Below are positions 28,626 to 37,807 of a DNA stretch of 37,807 nt, piece after piece. A program made the translations under genes and the position numbers. The number at the start of each line of letters is the position of its first letter. The first letter of the stretch is position 1. Source of the stretch: Actinomycetota bacterium (GTDB lineage: Bacteria > Margulisbacteria > Marinamargulisbacteria > GCA-2716485); assembly GCA_002716485.1 (NCBI GenBank), contig PBBE01000025.1, positions 1-37,807 of the forward strand, given 5' to 3'. The notes beneath the pieces are model-generated. The model ran no database searches and was not told where the DNA came from. It saw nothing but the letters and a program-made list of their open reading frames with translations.

Positions 28626-29384
28626 ATGACAACCCGGATCTTTATTTCTTCTGATGACTATCATCAGACATATTGCCAGTTAAGTTCAGATGTGGCTCAT
28701 CATTTAAATCGGGTCTTACGACTAAAGCCCAAGGACCCTGTTGCGCTGGTGATTGACGGTGAGAAGGTGCAGAACGCGTTAATTACGTCCTTTAGTCGGG
28801 ACGTCATGAATATTGAATCTGTCTCGGCACCTGTTGCCATATCCATATCATCACCTACAATTACCTTGTTTCAATGCTTGCCTAAGCAGGCGGCCTTTTC
28901 CTCTTTATTAAATCATTGTACCCAAGTTGGCGTTCAGGAATTTATTCCGATTATCAGTGACCGGACGGTGGTTCAGGTAAAAGAGCGGGACTATCAAAAG
29001 AAACAACATCGATGGCAAGAGATTTTGCGTTTGGCCAGTATGCAGTCCAAACAAGACCGGTTGCCCTCTATTCAACCGATCCAAGTTGCCCACTCATGTA
29101 TCCAGAATACAGATTGGTCTAAATATGACATTAAATTATTACCTTGGGAGTCTTATAATCAGAAGCAACTCTCTCAAGTTATTATGGAACAAAAGAGCGA
29201 CTTTAAGGCTGCCAAAAATATTGCCATATGGATTGGTCCTGAAGGTGGGATTAGTGAATCTGAGGCGGATCAGTTAAGTCGAGTAGGCTTTGACAAGTGT
29301 TCCTTGGGAACCTCCATTTTAACGGCTCAGTTGGCTGCGTTTTACACGGTTGCACAACTCCAATTTGCCTTATCTGCCGATTAA
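28626..29384 (+). CDS. rsmE: 16S rRNA (uracil(1498)-N3)-methyltransferase
   Basis: HHLNRVLRLKPKD, LFQCLPKQAAFSSLLNHCTQVGVQEFIPIISDRTVV, IWIGPEGGISESEADQLSRVGF..LGTSILTAQLA. Confidence 0.9.
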   Translation: MTTRIFISSDDYHQTYCQLSSDVAHHLNRVLRLKPKDPVALVIDGEKVQNALITSFSRDVMNIESVSAPVAISISSPTITLFQCLPKQAAFSSLLNHCTQVGVQEFIPIISDRTVVQVKERDYQKKQHRWQEILRLASMQSKQDRLPSIQPIQVAHSCIQNTDWSKYDIKLLPWESYNQKQLSQVIMEQKSDFKAAKNIAIWIGPEGGISESEADQLSRVGFDKCSLGTSILTAQLAAFYTVAQLQFALSAD

Positions 29385-29541
29385 TTTGACTGTCTTTGGG
29401 GCGTTTTTTTAACTAAGAGTAGCTAAAAATAGAATGTGGCATGTAAGACAAGCCAGAAATAGGGGGTAAGAAAAATTTGCATTCTAAAATTTTATGGTAT
29501 ATGATGACTGTAAATCCAACCTATAAAAAAGGAGAAATAAA

Positions 29542-30507
29542 ATGAAAAAGAAATCAATCAAATTGATAGGGAGTGTTGCAGGCATAATGCTAATGACTGG
29601 GTCAGCTGCAATGGCTGCTAGCATCTCAGGAACAGCGTTTGGGAATTTAGAATTAGACCAAACCGACGGCGTTACACAAGAGAAGGCATTTAATGCCCCG
29701 ACTGTGGAGCTGGGTATTGACCACAACGTTAGTGATGACGTGAGTGCAAGAATCGTTTTAGAAACAAATGCAGTTCAAAATGCCTATGTGACTGTTTCAA
29801 ACTTAGTTCCTATGGCAACCGTAAAAATTGGTCGACAACCTACCAATGCTTATAGCTTTCAAGAAGCACAATGGGGACACAGAGACATTGCTGAGTCTTA
29901 TTTAGCTAGCCACCGAAGCCGTGCTGACGATGGCGTTTCTGCTAAAGTTGAGGTTCACGAGAAAATCACTGCTACAGTGGGGCTTTCAAATGGCGAAGGT
30001 TATGGAAATGCGCAAGATGACGCTGGTGAGCTTCGGACCTCTATTGGTGCACAAATCAATGTGATAGACGGACTAAATGCGGCAGTTCGATATGATATGA
30101 TGAAAGGGCCTGATGCTACTGATAATACCAACGATGGTGAGACCATAGGGTTAATGGCGGTTGCGGCTGGTTACCAAGTAATGGACAACCTATCAATTGG
30201 CGCTGAGTACAATATGGTTACGGGTGTTAAAGGTCTTAAGTCAAATGACAACACAGGGTTATCTGCATACGGTAACTTCAGCATCAACGACAAAATCTCT
30301 GCGTTTGGTCGATATGACTCTTCAAAGTGGGATACAGCGTCTAGCGATGCAGCCAACAACAAAGACTACACATTGTTAGTTGCAGGTGTTGAGTATTCAT
30401 TGGGTAACAATGTATCAACTTCAGTGGCTTATTCTGCAAAAGACTTTGATAAAGCAGATGACACTGATATCACTCAAATCCTAGTGTCTACAAAATTCAA
30501 CTTCTAA
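29542..30507 (+). CDS. Outer membrane porin
   Basis: Strong RBS aaaaggagaaataa; signal peptide (MKKKSIKLIGSVAGIMLMTGSAAMAA); VKIGRQPTNAYSFQEAQWGHRD; beta-barrel pattern ending in F (VSTKFNF). Confidence 0.82.
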   Translation: MKKKSIKLIGSVAGIMLMTGSAAMAASISGTAFGNLELDQTDGVTQEKAFNAPTVELGIDHNVSDDVSARIVLETNAVQNAYVTVSNLVPMATVKIGRQPTNAYSFQEAQWGHRDIAESYLASHRSRADDGVSAKVEVHEKITATVGLSNGEGYGNAQDDAGELRTSIGAQINVIDGLNAAVRYDMMKGPDATDNTNDGETIGLMAVAAGYQVMDNLSIGAEYNMVTGVKGLKSNDNTGLSAYGNFSINDKISAFGRYDSSKWDTASSDAANNKDYTLLVAGVEYSLGNNVSTSVAYSAKDFDKADDTDITQILVSTKFNF

Positions 30508-30558
30508 TTTAAAGTTGATCAACAAGTCGGGGGGGCTTGTTAATTGGGGCGGGACATC

Positions 30559-30590
30559 AAAAAACTCACGATCTATATCGTGAGTTTTTT
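30559..30590 (+). terminator. Rho-independent terminator downstream of the porin gene
   Basis: aaaaaactcacgat-ctat-atcgtgagtttttt: perfect 14-bp stem ending in a T tract. Confidence 0.88.
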
Positions 30591-30612
30591 GCATCTAATG
30601 ACTGACATAGTA

Positions 30613-31785
30613 TAAACTGGCCCAGAAGCGTGTGGGTTAACAATATGTGCAATTGTGTGTTAAAAGTAGGCCCTAATTTTTTGAAAAAAGTCTGTCAATA
30701 AGTTTAGAATAAAGTGAGGTTAATGTGCGTATTGGCCATTAAACAAAGGCGGCAAAGATCCCGTCATTGATCCAGGGTCTACGAATGGTGATTCAGGCCG
30801 TTAACATCTGATTATGAACGGACATATAAATGGCCAAATGATCGGCCAATCGGGTGGGGTCTTTGGTCGTGCACCAAGTTCGCCGGACCAAGCGATTGAT
30901 ATTGGCCCTGAGCATGGCCATTGTATGATTAATCACAAAAAGCGGGTCATGGCCCTTGTTTTGTACCTGTTCTTGACCCGCGACCGCTGCCTTTTTACCC
31001 AACACTTGCCGATAGGCAGATTGCGGAAAATACCGTGATATCAAGGCACGATAATAGGGGTGGGAATCCGTATCAATCTTGGCGTGATGATCCACATGGC
31101 TGACCAATCGGGCCAGTAATTGCTGAAGCCCTTGGCGCCGTCGATCTGGACGCGGCCCATATTTTTGCCTGGATTTTGTAGCCAAGGGCCCCGTCGCTGG
31201 CATACTAGAGACTTCAACACCTAGAATTTTCCGGCCCTTCGCACACACTGCCACCGCCACTGCCAGGGGCTTGAGCTTGGTATGATCAATTGTATGTAAC
31301 TCATCTAGCTGCAGGTGACGGATGGCTGGGCTTTGATCCAAAAACTGGGCATGACGGTCTCGACATAATTGCGCTAAAAAGGGCAGTCTTTTGGCGACTG
31401 TATGACGAGAAACGCCTAAAATCTTGGCCGCACGTCGCATGGACACTGACGAGGCCAGCAGGACTTTAAGTGGATGGTTAATCCGACGTTTTTTTTGGCG
31501 ATAGGCGGGATCATGGATAGCCAATGAAAATGTCCGCTGACATTGATGACAAAAATACCTCTGGATGAATCGAGAATCGGATTTTCGCCGATAATGACCG
31601 TGTTTTTGTACTGCTGAAGTTCCCTTTTGATGACGATGTTTGGCATGATGATGATCCCCGCAATGTGGGCATTTCATGACAGATAAGTATAATGACGATG
31701 ACAATTAATGTCAATTTTAATTTAAATAAAAATTAATTAACTTAATGAGCCACTTATTTAACCCACACGTTTCTGGGCCAGTTTA
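30613..31785 (-). mobile_element. IS-like element with 28-bp terminal inverted repeats and a single DDE-like transposase
   Basis: TIR-L taaactggcccagaagcgtgtgggttaa (30613-30640) matches the reverse complement of ttaacccacacgtttctgggccagttta (31758-31785) with one mismatch; transposase ORF inside. Confidence 0.85.
30793..31704 (-). CDS. IS1/IS1595-type transposase (zinc ribbon + HTH + DDE-like core)
   Basis: CPHCGD...YFCHQCQRTFS; RRAAKILGVSRHTVAKRL; LDELHTID; IDTDSHPYYRAL; NINRLVRRTWCTTKDPTRLADHLAIYMSVHN. Family assignment tentative. Confidence 0.78.
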   Translation of the reverse strand: MSSSLYLSVMKCPHCGDHHHAKHRHQKGTSAVQKHGHYRRKSDSRFIQRYFCHQCQRTFSLAIHDPAYRQKKRRINHPLKVLLASSVSMRRAAKILGVSRHTVAKRLPFLAQLCRDRHAQFLDQSPAIRHLQLDELHTIDHTKLKPLAVAVAVCAKGRKILGVEVSSMPATGPLATKSRQKYGPRPDRRRQGLQQLLARLVSHVDHHAKIDTDSHPYYRALISRYFPQSAYRQVLGKKAAVAGQEQVQNKGHDPLFVINHTMAMLRANINRLVRRTWCTTKDPTRLADHLAIYMSVHNQMLTA

Positions 31786-31909
31786 AGATGTGAGTGAATC
31801 TAAATAAGACGGATTTTTCGTGCAAGTTCTGGCCTTAAATACCCGATATAAGAAGTAAGAAGACCAAGATCTACTAAATTGTTTAGTTTAACTAGTATGG
31901 AGGCATTAG

Positions 31910-32560
31910 GTGCAGCTTAACCTTAGAAAGACATGTCGAATCAGTTCATTGACAACCGGTGTTTTAGCCTTGTTGTTTTGTTTATTAGTGCCTTTAAATG
32001 AGTTGGGGTTTGCGTTGCAAATTCAACAGGTATCTAGTAGCCGGATGGTTCAACATGCGACAGGTTTGGTAGGTAAATACTCTCGTTTTGCTAATCAGCG
32101 ATCTAAAAGTCGTTTTGATAAGCGTCTTCATGTGGTGAATTTTGGCTTTGGAAGTACGGTAAATACGAATGGGGTGACCAGTTCTTTAGGGCCGAATTTA
32201 TTATCCAGTGTTGAGGAAGAATCCGTGGAAGCGAAAGTCGAAGAAGGCCCTTTTTGTTATCCTAATCCTGTTCGACAAGATGAGGGGGGCGAAATTGTGT
32301 ATCGCTTGTCTAAAAATATGGATATTGAGTTAAGAATTTATAATATGAGGGGGCAGCTAATGTTTAAGAAAATGCATAATAAAGGAGGCAATGGGGGGTT
32401 AAAGCAACCCAATTGGAATAAAATTCCTATTAATGTAGAGACCTTTATGTTTGGTGGACAGGGCTCTGATAGTCATTTTTTATCTGCAGGGGTCTATTTT
32501 ATTTTGTTGGTTCATCAGGATAAGGTTTTAGGGAAAGGAAAAATGGTGGTGAAACCATGA
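31910..32560 (+). CDS. Secreted protein with FlgD-Ig / T9SS type A-like C-terminal domain
   Basis: GTG start with ggagg RBS; N-terminal hydrophobic segment; CYPNPVRQDEGGEIVYRLSKNMDIELRIYNMRGQLMFKK...FLSAGVYFILLVHQDKVLGKGKMVVKP. Confidence 0.7.
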   Translation: MQLNLRKTCRISSLTTGVLALLFCLLVPLNELGFALQIQQVSSSRMVQHATGLVGKYSRFANQRSKSRFDKRLHVVNFGFGSTVNTNGVTSSLGPNLLSSVEEESVEAKVEEGPFCYPNPVRQDEGGEIVYRLSKNMDIELRIYNMRGQLMFKKMHNKGGNGGLKQPNWNKIPINVETFMFGGQGSDSHFLSAGVYFILLVHQDKVLGKGKMVVKP

Positions 32561-33570
32561 TTAAATTAAAGGATATAAAATTAGGGGTCGTTCTTAGTTG
32601 CTTTTTAATGGCTATGCCGGTACTGGCGGCCAATTATTTTATGCCTGAAGTGGTGGGCTCGTCGGCATATATGGTGCGACAAGGTCATGTTCAAGGATTT
32701 ACCCCTTTATCTTCTGTGTTATTTGAAAATCCGGCAGGCTTGCATATGACCAATCGTAACTCAGTGAGCTTGTTTTCGACTACATTAATGAATGAGGTTA
32801 ATTATCGCAGCTTTTCAGCGTCTAAACGTGTTCCTGGATGGGGTGTGTTTGCGTTGGGCTATATGGGGCTTGGTGTGGAAGGGATTCCGTATATTAATCA
32901 TCAGAGTTTTGATGGGGTTGAGTCCTATTCGGTGTCGGGCTCGTTTTCATATTTGAGTCAGTTATTTAAAATGGGGTATCAATTTTCTATGTCGGATCGC
33001 TTTCATTTGGGCCTAGCTGGAAATTATTATCGAACAAAATTTGATACTGTTTCTGGGTCAGGGTATAATTTTGATATCGGCGTGTATTTTGATTATAAGA
33101 AAGTGGATGTGTCTTATGTCTTGAAGAATGTCTTGTCTTCAAGGGATATTAAATATCAAGATACTCAGGGTGGATCCGATTTGAATAAGGCCGGTTCTAG
33201 TCAGGGAAGAATGGAGGAGTTATTATTAGAGTCCGTATTATCAATGAAATATGATCGGCAGCGATGGCGGGCCTTGGCTCAGTTGCGTAAGGTGGAGGGG
33301 CATTCTTTTGTTAAGAATGCATCTTTAAGATATGTTTTATTTGATGAGTTATTGGAGGTGTCTGCGGGGTATCGTGAAGAGCCTTTGACTCGTATGATTA
33401 ATGAAGACTATATCACCCGACAGGATGTTGATCGGAGTTTTACATTGGGAGTCGGTCTTACTTTATTTGGATTGAATTTAGATTATGCATTGGAAAAGAA
33501 TTTGAAAGCAGAGCTTCGTCATCTTGATTTTGAGCAATTTCATTATTTTTCATTAGGGGTCTCACTATAA
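32557..33570 (+). CDS. PorV/PorQ-like outer membrane protein
   Basis: Signal peptide; SVLFENPAGLHMTNRNSVSLFSTTLMNEVNYRSFSASKRV; C-terminus GLNLDYALEKNLKAELRHLDFEQFHYFSLGVSL; ATGA overlap with the upstream gene. Confidence 0.68.
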   Translation: MIKLKDIKLGVVLSCFLMAMPVLAANYFMPEVVGSSAYMVRQGHVQGFTPLSSVLFENPAGLHMTNRNSVSLFSTTLMNEVNYRSFSASKRVPGWGVFALGYMGLGVEGIPYINHQSFDGVESYSVSGSFSYLSQLFKMGYQFSMSDRFHLGLAGNYYRTKFDTVSGSGYNFDIGVYFDYKKVDVSYVLKNVLSSRDIKYQDTQGGSDLNKAGSSQGRMEELLLESVLSMKYDRQRWRALAQLRKVEGHSFVKNASLRYVLFDELLEVSAGYREEPLTRMINEDYITRQDVDRSFTLGVGLTLFGLNLDYALEKNLKAELRHLDFEQFHYFSLGVSL

Positions 33571-33585
33571 GAGAAAGAAGGGTTT

Positions 33586-36500
33586 ATGTGGCGTAAATTA
33601 ACAATTTTGTGGATACTGGTTTTAGGCATTGTGGGAATCACTATTGTCCAAACGCCAGTGTATGCAAAATCAGTTAAAGTTAATTTTCAGCAATTTTTAA
33701 ATTCAGATTATCAAGGCCCTTATGATTTATGGGTGGCTATTTTGCCGAACCCTGCATCAGAGGACCCTCTTTGGACAGGGCGATTTAAGGCCGTAAATGT
33801 GAATCAGGGGTATTTTTCTGTGGTCTTGGGTAGTGGGGAGTCTGAGTTGGATCACTCGGTGTTTGTGAGGGAAAATATTTCCATTCAAGTGACGGTGAGT
33901 GGTGAGACGTTTGATTATTTTTTGCGTTCAGTGCCTTATGTTATTTTTGCTCAAGAGGCCGAAACGGTATTATATCCAGATGCATCAAAATTAGTCGCAG
34001 GGACGGCGTTTACAAGTACGGTTAATGTGTTTGCCGACTTTATATTAGAAAATGAAAGTGCGCCGAACTTTTTATTTATTGACTCAGAATATCAGCGAGT
34101 GGGGATTGAAACAGATCGACCATTGGATATGTTCTATTTAGATCGGGCTGCATTTTTGGCAATTCCAGGGTTCACTTCAAATGATGTTCAGTTGCTTTGG
34201 GCAGAATTAATTTCTAATGGATATATTGAAGCGGACTTGTTTTCGTCTTATGCCAGGGTGACGCCTGAATTTGCTATTGATAATTTAGAAGGGACCTTTA
34301 ATGTTTCTTACCGATTTAAGCCATATACTGAGCAGATTCGACAGATATTTCAAGATTTTTTTGATCAGTATTCAGGTTTGGATGTGGCTGGGACGATCAA
34401 TGCCAATAGTTTTCGGCAAGGAGATGAATTGAAATCGGAGACGTTTTTTTGGGATGAAAGTGAATCAGATGATTTAACTTATATGGGCGGGAATGTGGGG
34501 ATTCATTCGACTAACCCAGTTACAAAGTTATATGTTGATGGGCTTATTAATGCCAAAGGGTTGACGAAGAATGGGAAGCGGTTATCCGCCGTTTTTGATT
34601 GGACCCCTAAAGAAACTAGGATTGGAGAGGTTGAGTTTTTATATACCCGTGAGGGTAAAAAAGTAGGGATTGGATCGACACGACCAAAGGCGCAACTAGA
34701 TGTAGATGGCGGCTTGTTATTAGGGGGGATCCCATCGGATGAATTGCGGGCAGGGACGATTAAATATGATGAAACAGATCAGTTGTTTTATGGCTATGAT
34801 GGCGAGAATTGGCGGTTGCTTTCAGGGGTATTTGGTATGGGAGAGGCTGGCCAGATTCCGTTTTTTGTTGATCATGTTCAAGTTGAATCGTCACCATTGT
34901 TAAGGATGACAGACCAAGGGATTTCTTTGGGGGGGGCGACAGGGGCCCCTGTTGGCATTCGTCAAATTAATATTCAAGATCCAATACTTCGCTTTATGGC
35001 AGAAGAGCCGGTGTTCCAAGTGGATGCACTGGGGCAAGTATCTTTGGGCGGGGATGCTCGTCAAGAGGGGTTAACGGTTCATGGTAGCTTGGATGCGGCT
35101 GATTTTTTAATGGGTGCAGCACCGCTTCGATTGGCGGTATCAAAGGGCACATACTTTTTGAGAAATTATGCGGGTGATGTGTATTATACGCATGGGGGTA
35201 TTGGGATTGGTCAGCCAGACCCAGTGGGGATATTAGAAATTGGGTCTCCTTTTATTGAGGCGGATCAAGAGGTGTCATTAAAAGACCCGGCAATGACCTT
35301 TCAATATGAATCGGATGGGGTTGAGACGACGTATACCATTGGTTTGGATGCGGATGGCCAACAAGATCGCTTTTTAATGTCACCGGGACATCGTTTAGGG
35401 GATCAAGACCCTTTGTTTGTCTCTGTGAAGGATCGCTTTGGTGTGGGGGTTTTAGATCCTGAAGGAAACATTCATGTATCAGGAAGTTTGGGGTTGGTGA
35501 TTGAGGGTCAGATATTACCTGATTTTCAAGTGGGATCGGATATGATGTTATTGAATATATTGGATAATGAGGCGATTAGTGTCGATTCTTATTACCCTGA
35601 TTTTACATTAAATCAGCCGTCTTCACGGTTCTTCTTTTTACCGGAGCGAGGGGCGTTTAAGGCGGGGTATCAAAGTAATTATTTGAATCAGGATATCAGT
35701 AAAATTGGGGCTTATTCGGTGGGATTGGGAAAAGATTTAATTGCCAGTGGTAATTTTAGCACGGTGATTGCAGGGTCAGAAAATTTTGTTTCAGGTGCGT
35801 ATGCAACTAGCATAGGTGGATTTAGAAACCGGGCACCTGGTTACTTTTCATTTGCAGGTGGATTTTTATCAGAGGCAACTCAACATGGCAGTTTTATTTG
35901 GTCTGGGCACCAATATGTTTCTTCAGAGGCTGAAATGGAAGCGGCGCGTCAACAGGTTAGTACCCATAATCAATTCCTTGTATTTTCAGATTCAGGGGTG
36001 GGGATTGGGTTAAATGTGTTGGATTCAACGGCGCTGGGAATAAAAGGCCGTCCCTTGTATCGGTGGGACTTATTATCTCCTGAGGATTATGAATTTGAAA
36101 AATCAGCACTTATGGCTCGCTTTCAGCGTATTATTGACTCTCGGGGACTGCTTTTTACTGCCACTGATATTGCAGATGAGATTTGGGCGCGATTGCTTGG
36201 TCAAGGGTGGCTGGTTTTAAAAGAAGATAATGATCAGATTGGTATCTTACAGGCACCGCTTTTAGAGTTTATTTTATCAAATTTAGATGAAGGTGTTAAT
36301 GAAGCGTCACCTACTGCACGATTATTTCCTGACAGTATGGACTTATCTAGAGTGGTTAAAGACGGGTTTAAGGGTGCCTTAGAGGACTTATTTGTTCCTT
36401 ATGATCAATTATTGGCGAATGGGTATATTAATGATAAAGGTGAGTTTGATTGGTATATGCCGGTGTTTGACTTTCCAAGCTTTTTAGATTTGGCACCGGT

Positions 36501-37807
36501 AGGGATTCGAGTTTCAACCCCCAATTTATATGCTTATTTGAATCAGGTATATAATGACCCTGATCAAATTGAGGTGACGACTACGAATCTTCGTGAGGCG
36601 AATCTTCCTGAGGCACGTATTTTTGAATTAGTAGACCATGATATGTCTCATTTGGATTGGGGCTTTCCTTATCGTCAGAAGTTATCGAGGTATTTAAGGG
36701 CGTATTTGATTGCGTCTCCACCAGATGGGGGGGATAAAAGTAAGGTTTTGATTACCACGCCAGATACTGGTGAGGAGAAAAAAATTCCAAAGAATGATTA
36801 TTATAATTGCCCTAAAGATGTTACGGGAACCGATTGTAAGGTGCTGTTTATTACTAGTGATCAACTTCAAGCCTATCGTCGTGATGGTGATAATAAACTG
36901 ATAATGCCATATATTAGCTTTCTTTACCCGCGTGAGTTGGGGTTTGAGGATGTGGATGAAATATTTTATTTGAGTCGAAGTGTTTTAGGTGAAGATGGGA
37001 TTGAAGAAATAACGATAGAGTTAACTCCTGATAAAAAATATTTAGTGGAAGGGGTTCCGGTTTATTTATATTCAGATCGGATAGAGTCTTTGTTAAAAGG
37101 CTCGGTGTCTTTGGTGAATTCAAATATTTCAGATGATTTTTTTATTAATAAATTGTATGTGATGAAAGAGGACTTTATTCACTGGAAGAATACGACAGCG
37201 ATGGATGAAGCCTCTGAAATTATTGAGATGGTCTTAAAAGAGCGAGGGTATCTAAATTCTCGAAATCGATTGTCTGGCTTTAAGCCGTTTGTGTCGGATT
37301 TTTTAGGTGATGATGAATTGGCCGAGAAAGTAGATGCGGTGTATAAACGACATTTAATCAATTTAGTGGGGCCGGATCGTCATTTAATGATTCAAAACCC
37401 AGGTAAATTAGGCTTGGGCTATGACGACTTGGGTGAGGCGCGTTTGGCGGTGAATGGTGCTATGGCGGTGAACCCGACTCAAGATATTCAATTGGATCAA
37501 CCTTTATTACAACTGAATTTGCCAACCCCAAATGAATCTGAGATCGGTAAGCAACGCTATTTGGTGGACTTATGGACAAAAGATGATACCGTGACCCCAT
37601 CTATGGTGGTTAATGCCTCTGGAAATGTGGGCTTAGGGGATTATAATAATGAGCCGTATACTAATGAAGAGGGTGAGATTTTATATCCAGAATTAGATTT
37701 AAAAGTGGGGGAAAATGGGGTGCGAGCGGCTGGGTTTATGTTACCGGGTGATCAGCAAATCTTGCCGTCTGACCCGGTGTATGTATGGAAAAAAGATGTT
37801 AAAAATA
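33586..37807 (+). CDS. Giant exported repeat protein, incomplete at the window end (at least 1407 codons)
   Basis: Spot translation across the segment shows one continuous frame from ATG 33586 (MWRKLTILWILVLGIVGITIVQTPVYAKS) to the window end. VGIGSTRPKAQLDVDGGLLLG...AGTIKYDETDQLFYGYDGENWRLLSG; YadA-head-like block. Absent from the ORF track because no stop lies in the window. Confidence 0.88.
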   Translation, partial: MWRKLTILWILVLGIVGITIVQTPVYAKSVKVNFQQFLNSDYQGPYDLWVAILPNPASEDPLWTGRFKAVNVNQGYFSVVLGSGESELDHSVFVRENISIQVTVSGETFDYFLRSVPYVIFAQEAETVLYPDASKLVAGTAFTSTVNVFADFILENESAPNFLFIDSEYQRVGIETDRPLDMFYLDRAAFLAIPGFTSNDVQLLWAELISNGYIEADLFSSYARVTPEFAIDNLEGTFNVSYRFKPYTEQIRQIFQDFFDQYSGLDVAGTINANSFRQGDELKSETFFWDESESDDLTYMGGNVGIHSTNPVTKLYVDGLINAKGLTKNGKRLSAVFDWTPKETRIGEVEFLYTREGKKVGIGSTRPKAQLDVDGGLLLGGIPSDELRAGTIKYDETDQLFYGYDGENWRLLSGVFGMGEAGQIPFFVDHVQVESSPLLRMTDQGISLGGATGAPVGIRQINIQDPILRFMAEEPVFQVDALGQVSLGGDARQEGLTVHGSLDAADFLMGAAPLRLAVSKGTYFLRNYAGDVYYTHGGIGIGQPDPVGILEIGSPFIEADQEVSLKDPAMTFQYESDGVETTYTIGLDADGQQDRFLMSPGHRLGDQDPLFVSVKDRFGVGVLDPEGNIHVSGSLGLVIEGQILPDFQVGSDMMLLNILDNEAISVDSYYPDFTLNQPSSRFFFLPERGAFKAGYQSNYLNQDISKIGAYSVGLGKDLIASGNFSTVIAGSENFVSGAYATSIGGFRNRAPGYFSFAGGFLSEATQHGSFIWSGHQYVSSEAEMEAARQQVSTHNQFLVFSDSGVGIGLNVLDSTALGIKGRPLYRWDLLSPEDYEFEKSALMARFQRIIDSRGLLFTATDIADEIWARLLGQGWLVLKEDNDQIGILQAPLLEFILSNLDEGVNEASPTARLFPDSMDLSRVVKDGFKGALEDLFVPYDQLLANGYINDKGEFDWYMPVFDFPSFLDLAPVGIRVSTPNLYAYLNQVYNDPDQIEVTTTNLREANLPEARIFELVDHDMSHLDWGFPYRQKLSRYLRAYLIASPPDGGDKSKVLITTPDTGEEKKIPKNDYYNCPKDVTGTDCKVLFITSDQLQAYRRDGDNKLIMPYISFLYPRELGFEDVDEIFYLSRSVLGEDGIEEITIELTPDKKYLVEGVPVYLYSDRIESLLKGSVSLVNSNISDDFFINKLYVMKEDFIHWKNTTAMDEASEIIEMVLKERGYLNSRNRLSGFKPFVSDFLGDDELAEKVDAVYKRHLINLVGPDRHLMIQNPGKLGLGYDDLGEARLAVNGAMAVNPTQDIQLDQPLLQLNLPTPNESEIGKQRYLVDLWTKDDTVTPSMVVNASGNVGLGDYNNEPYTNEEGEILYPELDLKVGENGVRAAGFMLPGDQQILPSDPVYVWKKDVKN

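Noticed and set aside
33586-37807. Prophage tail-fibre gene interpretation of the giant protein
   Set aside because: It has an N-terminal signal peptide and sits behind exported/outer-membrane genes, with no capsid, tail, terminase or lysis genes nearby. Not fully excluded because the right side is unseen.
1-37807. CRISPR arrays, tRNA and rRNA genes
   Set aside because: No regularly spaced short repeats or recognisable tRNA/rRNA sequence were seen on reading; a covariance-model scan would be needed to exclude small ncRNAs.

Overview
This 37.8 kb window is a mostly vertical bacterial chromosome segment with several unusual insertions. The lineage cannot be assigned from the window alone. Recognisable core genes are trmL, hisI, folE2, rpmB, rpmG, metF, a ResB/CcsA cytochrome c biogenesis pair, a CbiX-like chelatase, iscU, infA, rpoD and rsmE. 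The stand-out items are: (1) a minus-strand ORF (543-2066) that reads as a divergent class I terpene synthase. It has DDTHVD, an exact NSE triad NDNISLNKE, and an Arg exactly 46 residues upstream of that triad, behind a roughly 150-aa disordered N-terminal extension. (2) trmL is interrupted by an in-frame TAG inside its conserved C-terminal knot motif, with the normal C-terminus continuing in frame. (3) A 1792-aa cytosolic-looking ORF carries Sfi1-like Trp repeats and a Lys-rich tail, and after a TGA it continues in frame for 61 more codons. (4) A 114-bp tandem duplication repeats the C-terminus of a periplasmic protein, stop codon included, in frame. (5) An ankyrin + SET-domain protein lies between folE2 and rpmB. 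(6) An intact IS-like element with 28-bp terminal inverted repeats (30613-31785) adjoins a surface-protein locus. That locus encodes a FlgD-Ig/T9SS-CTD-like protein, a PorV/PorQ-like barrel and a giant exoprotein of at least 1407 aa that runs off the window. The exoprotein is absent from the ORF track and combines tail-fibre-like VGIG/LDVDG motifs with a YadA-head-like repeat block. No tRNA, rRNA or CRISPR array was recognised.
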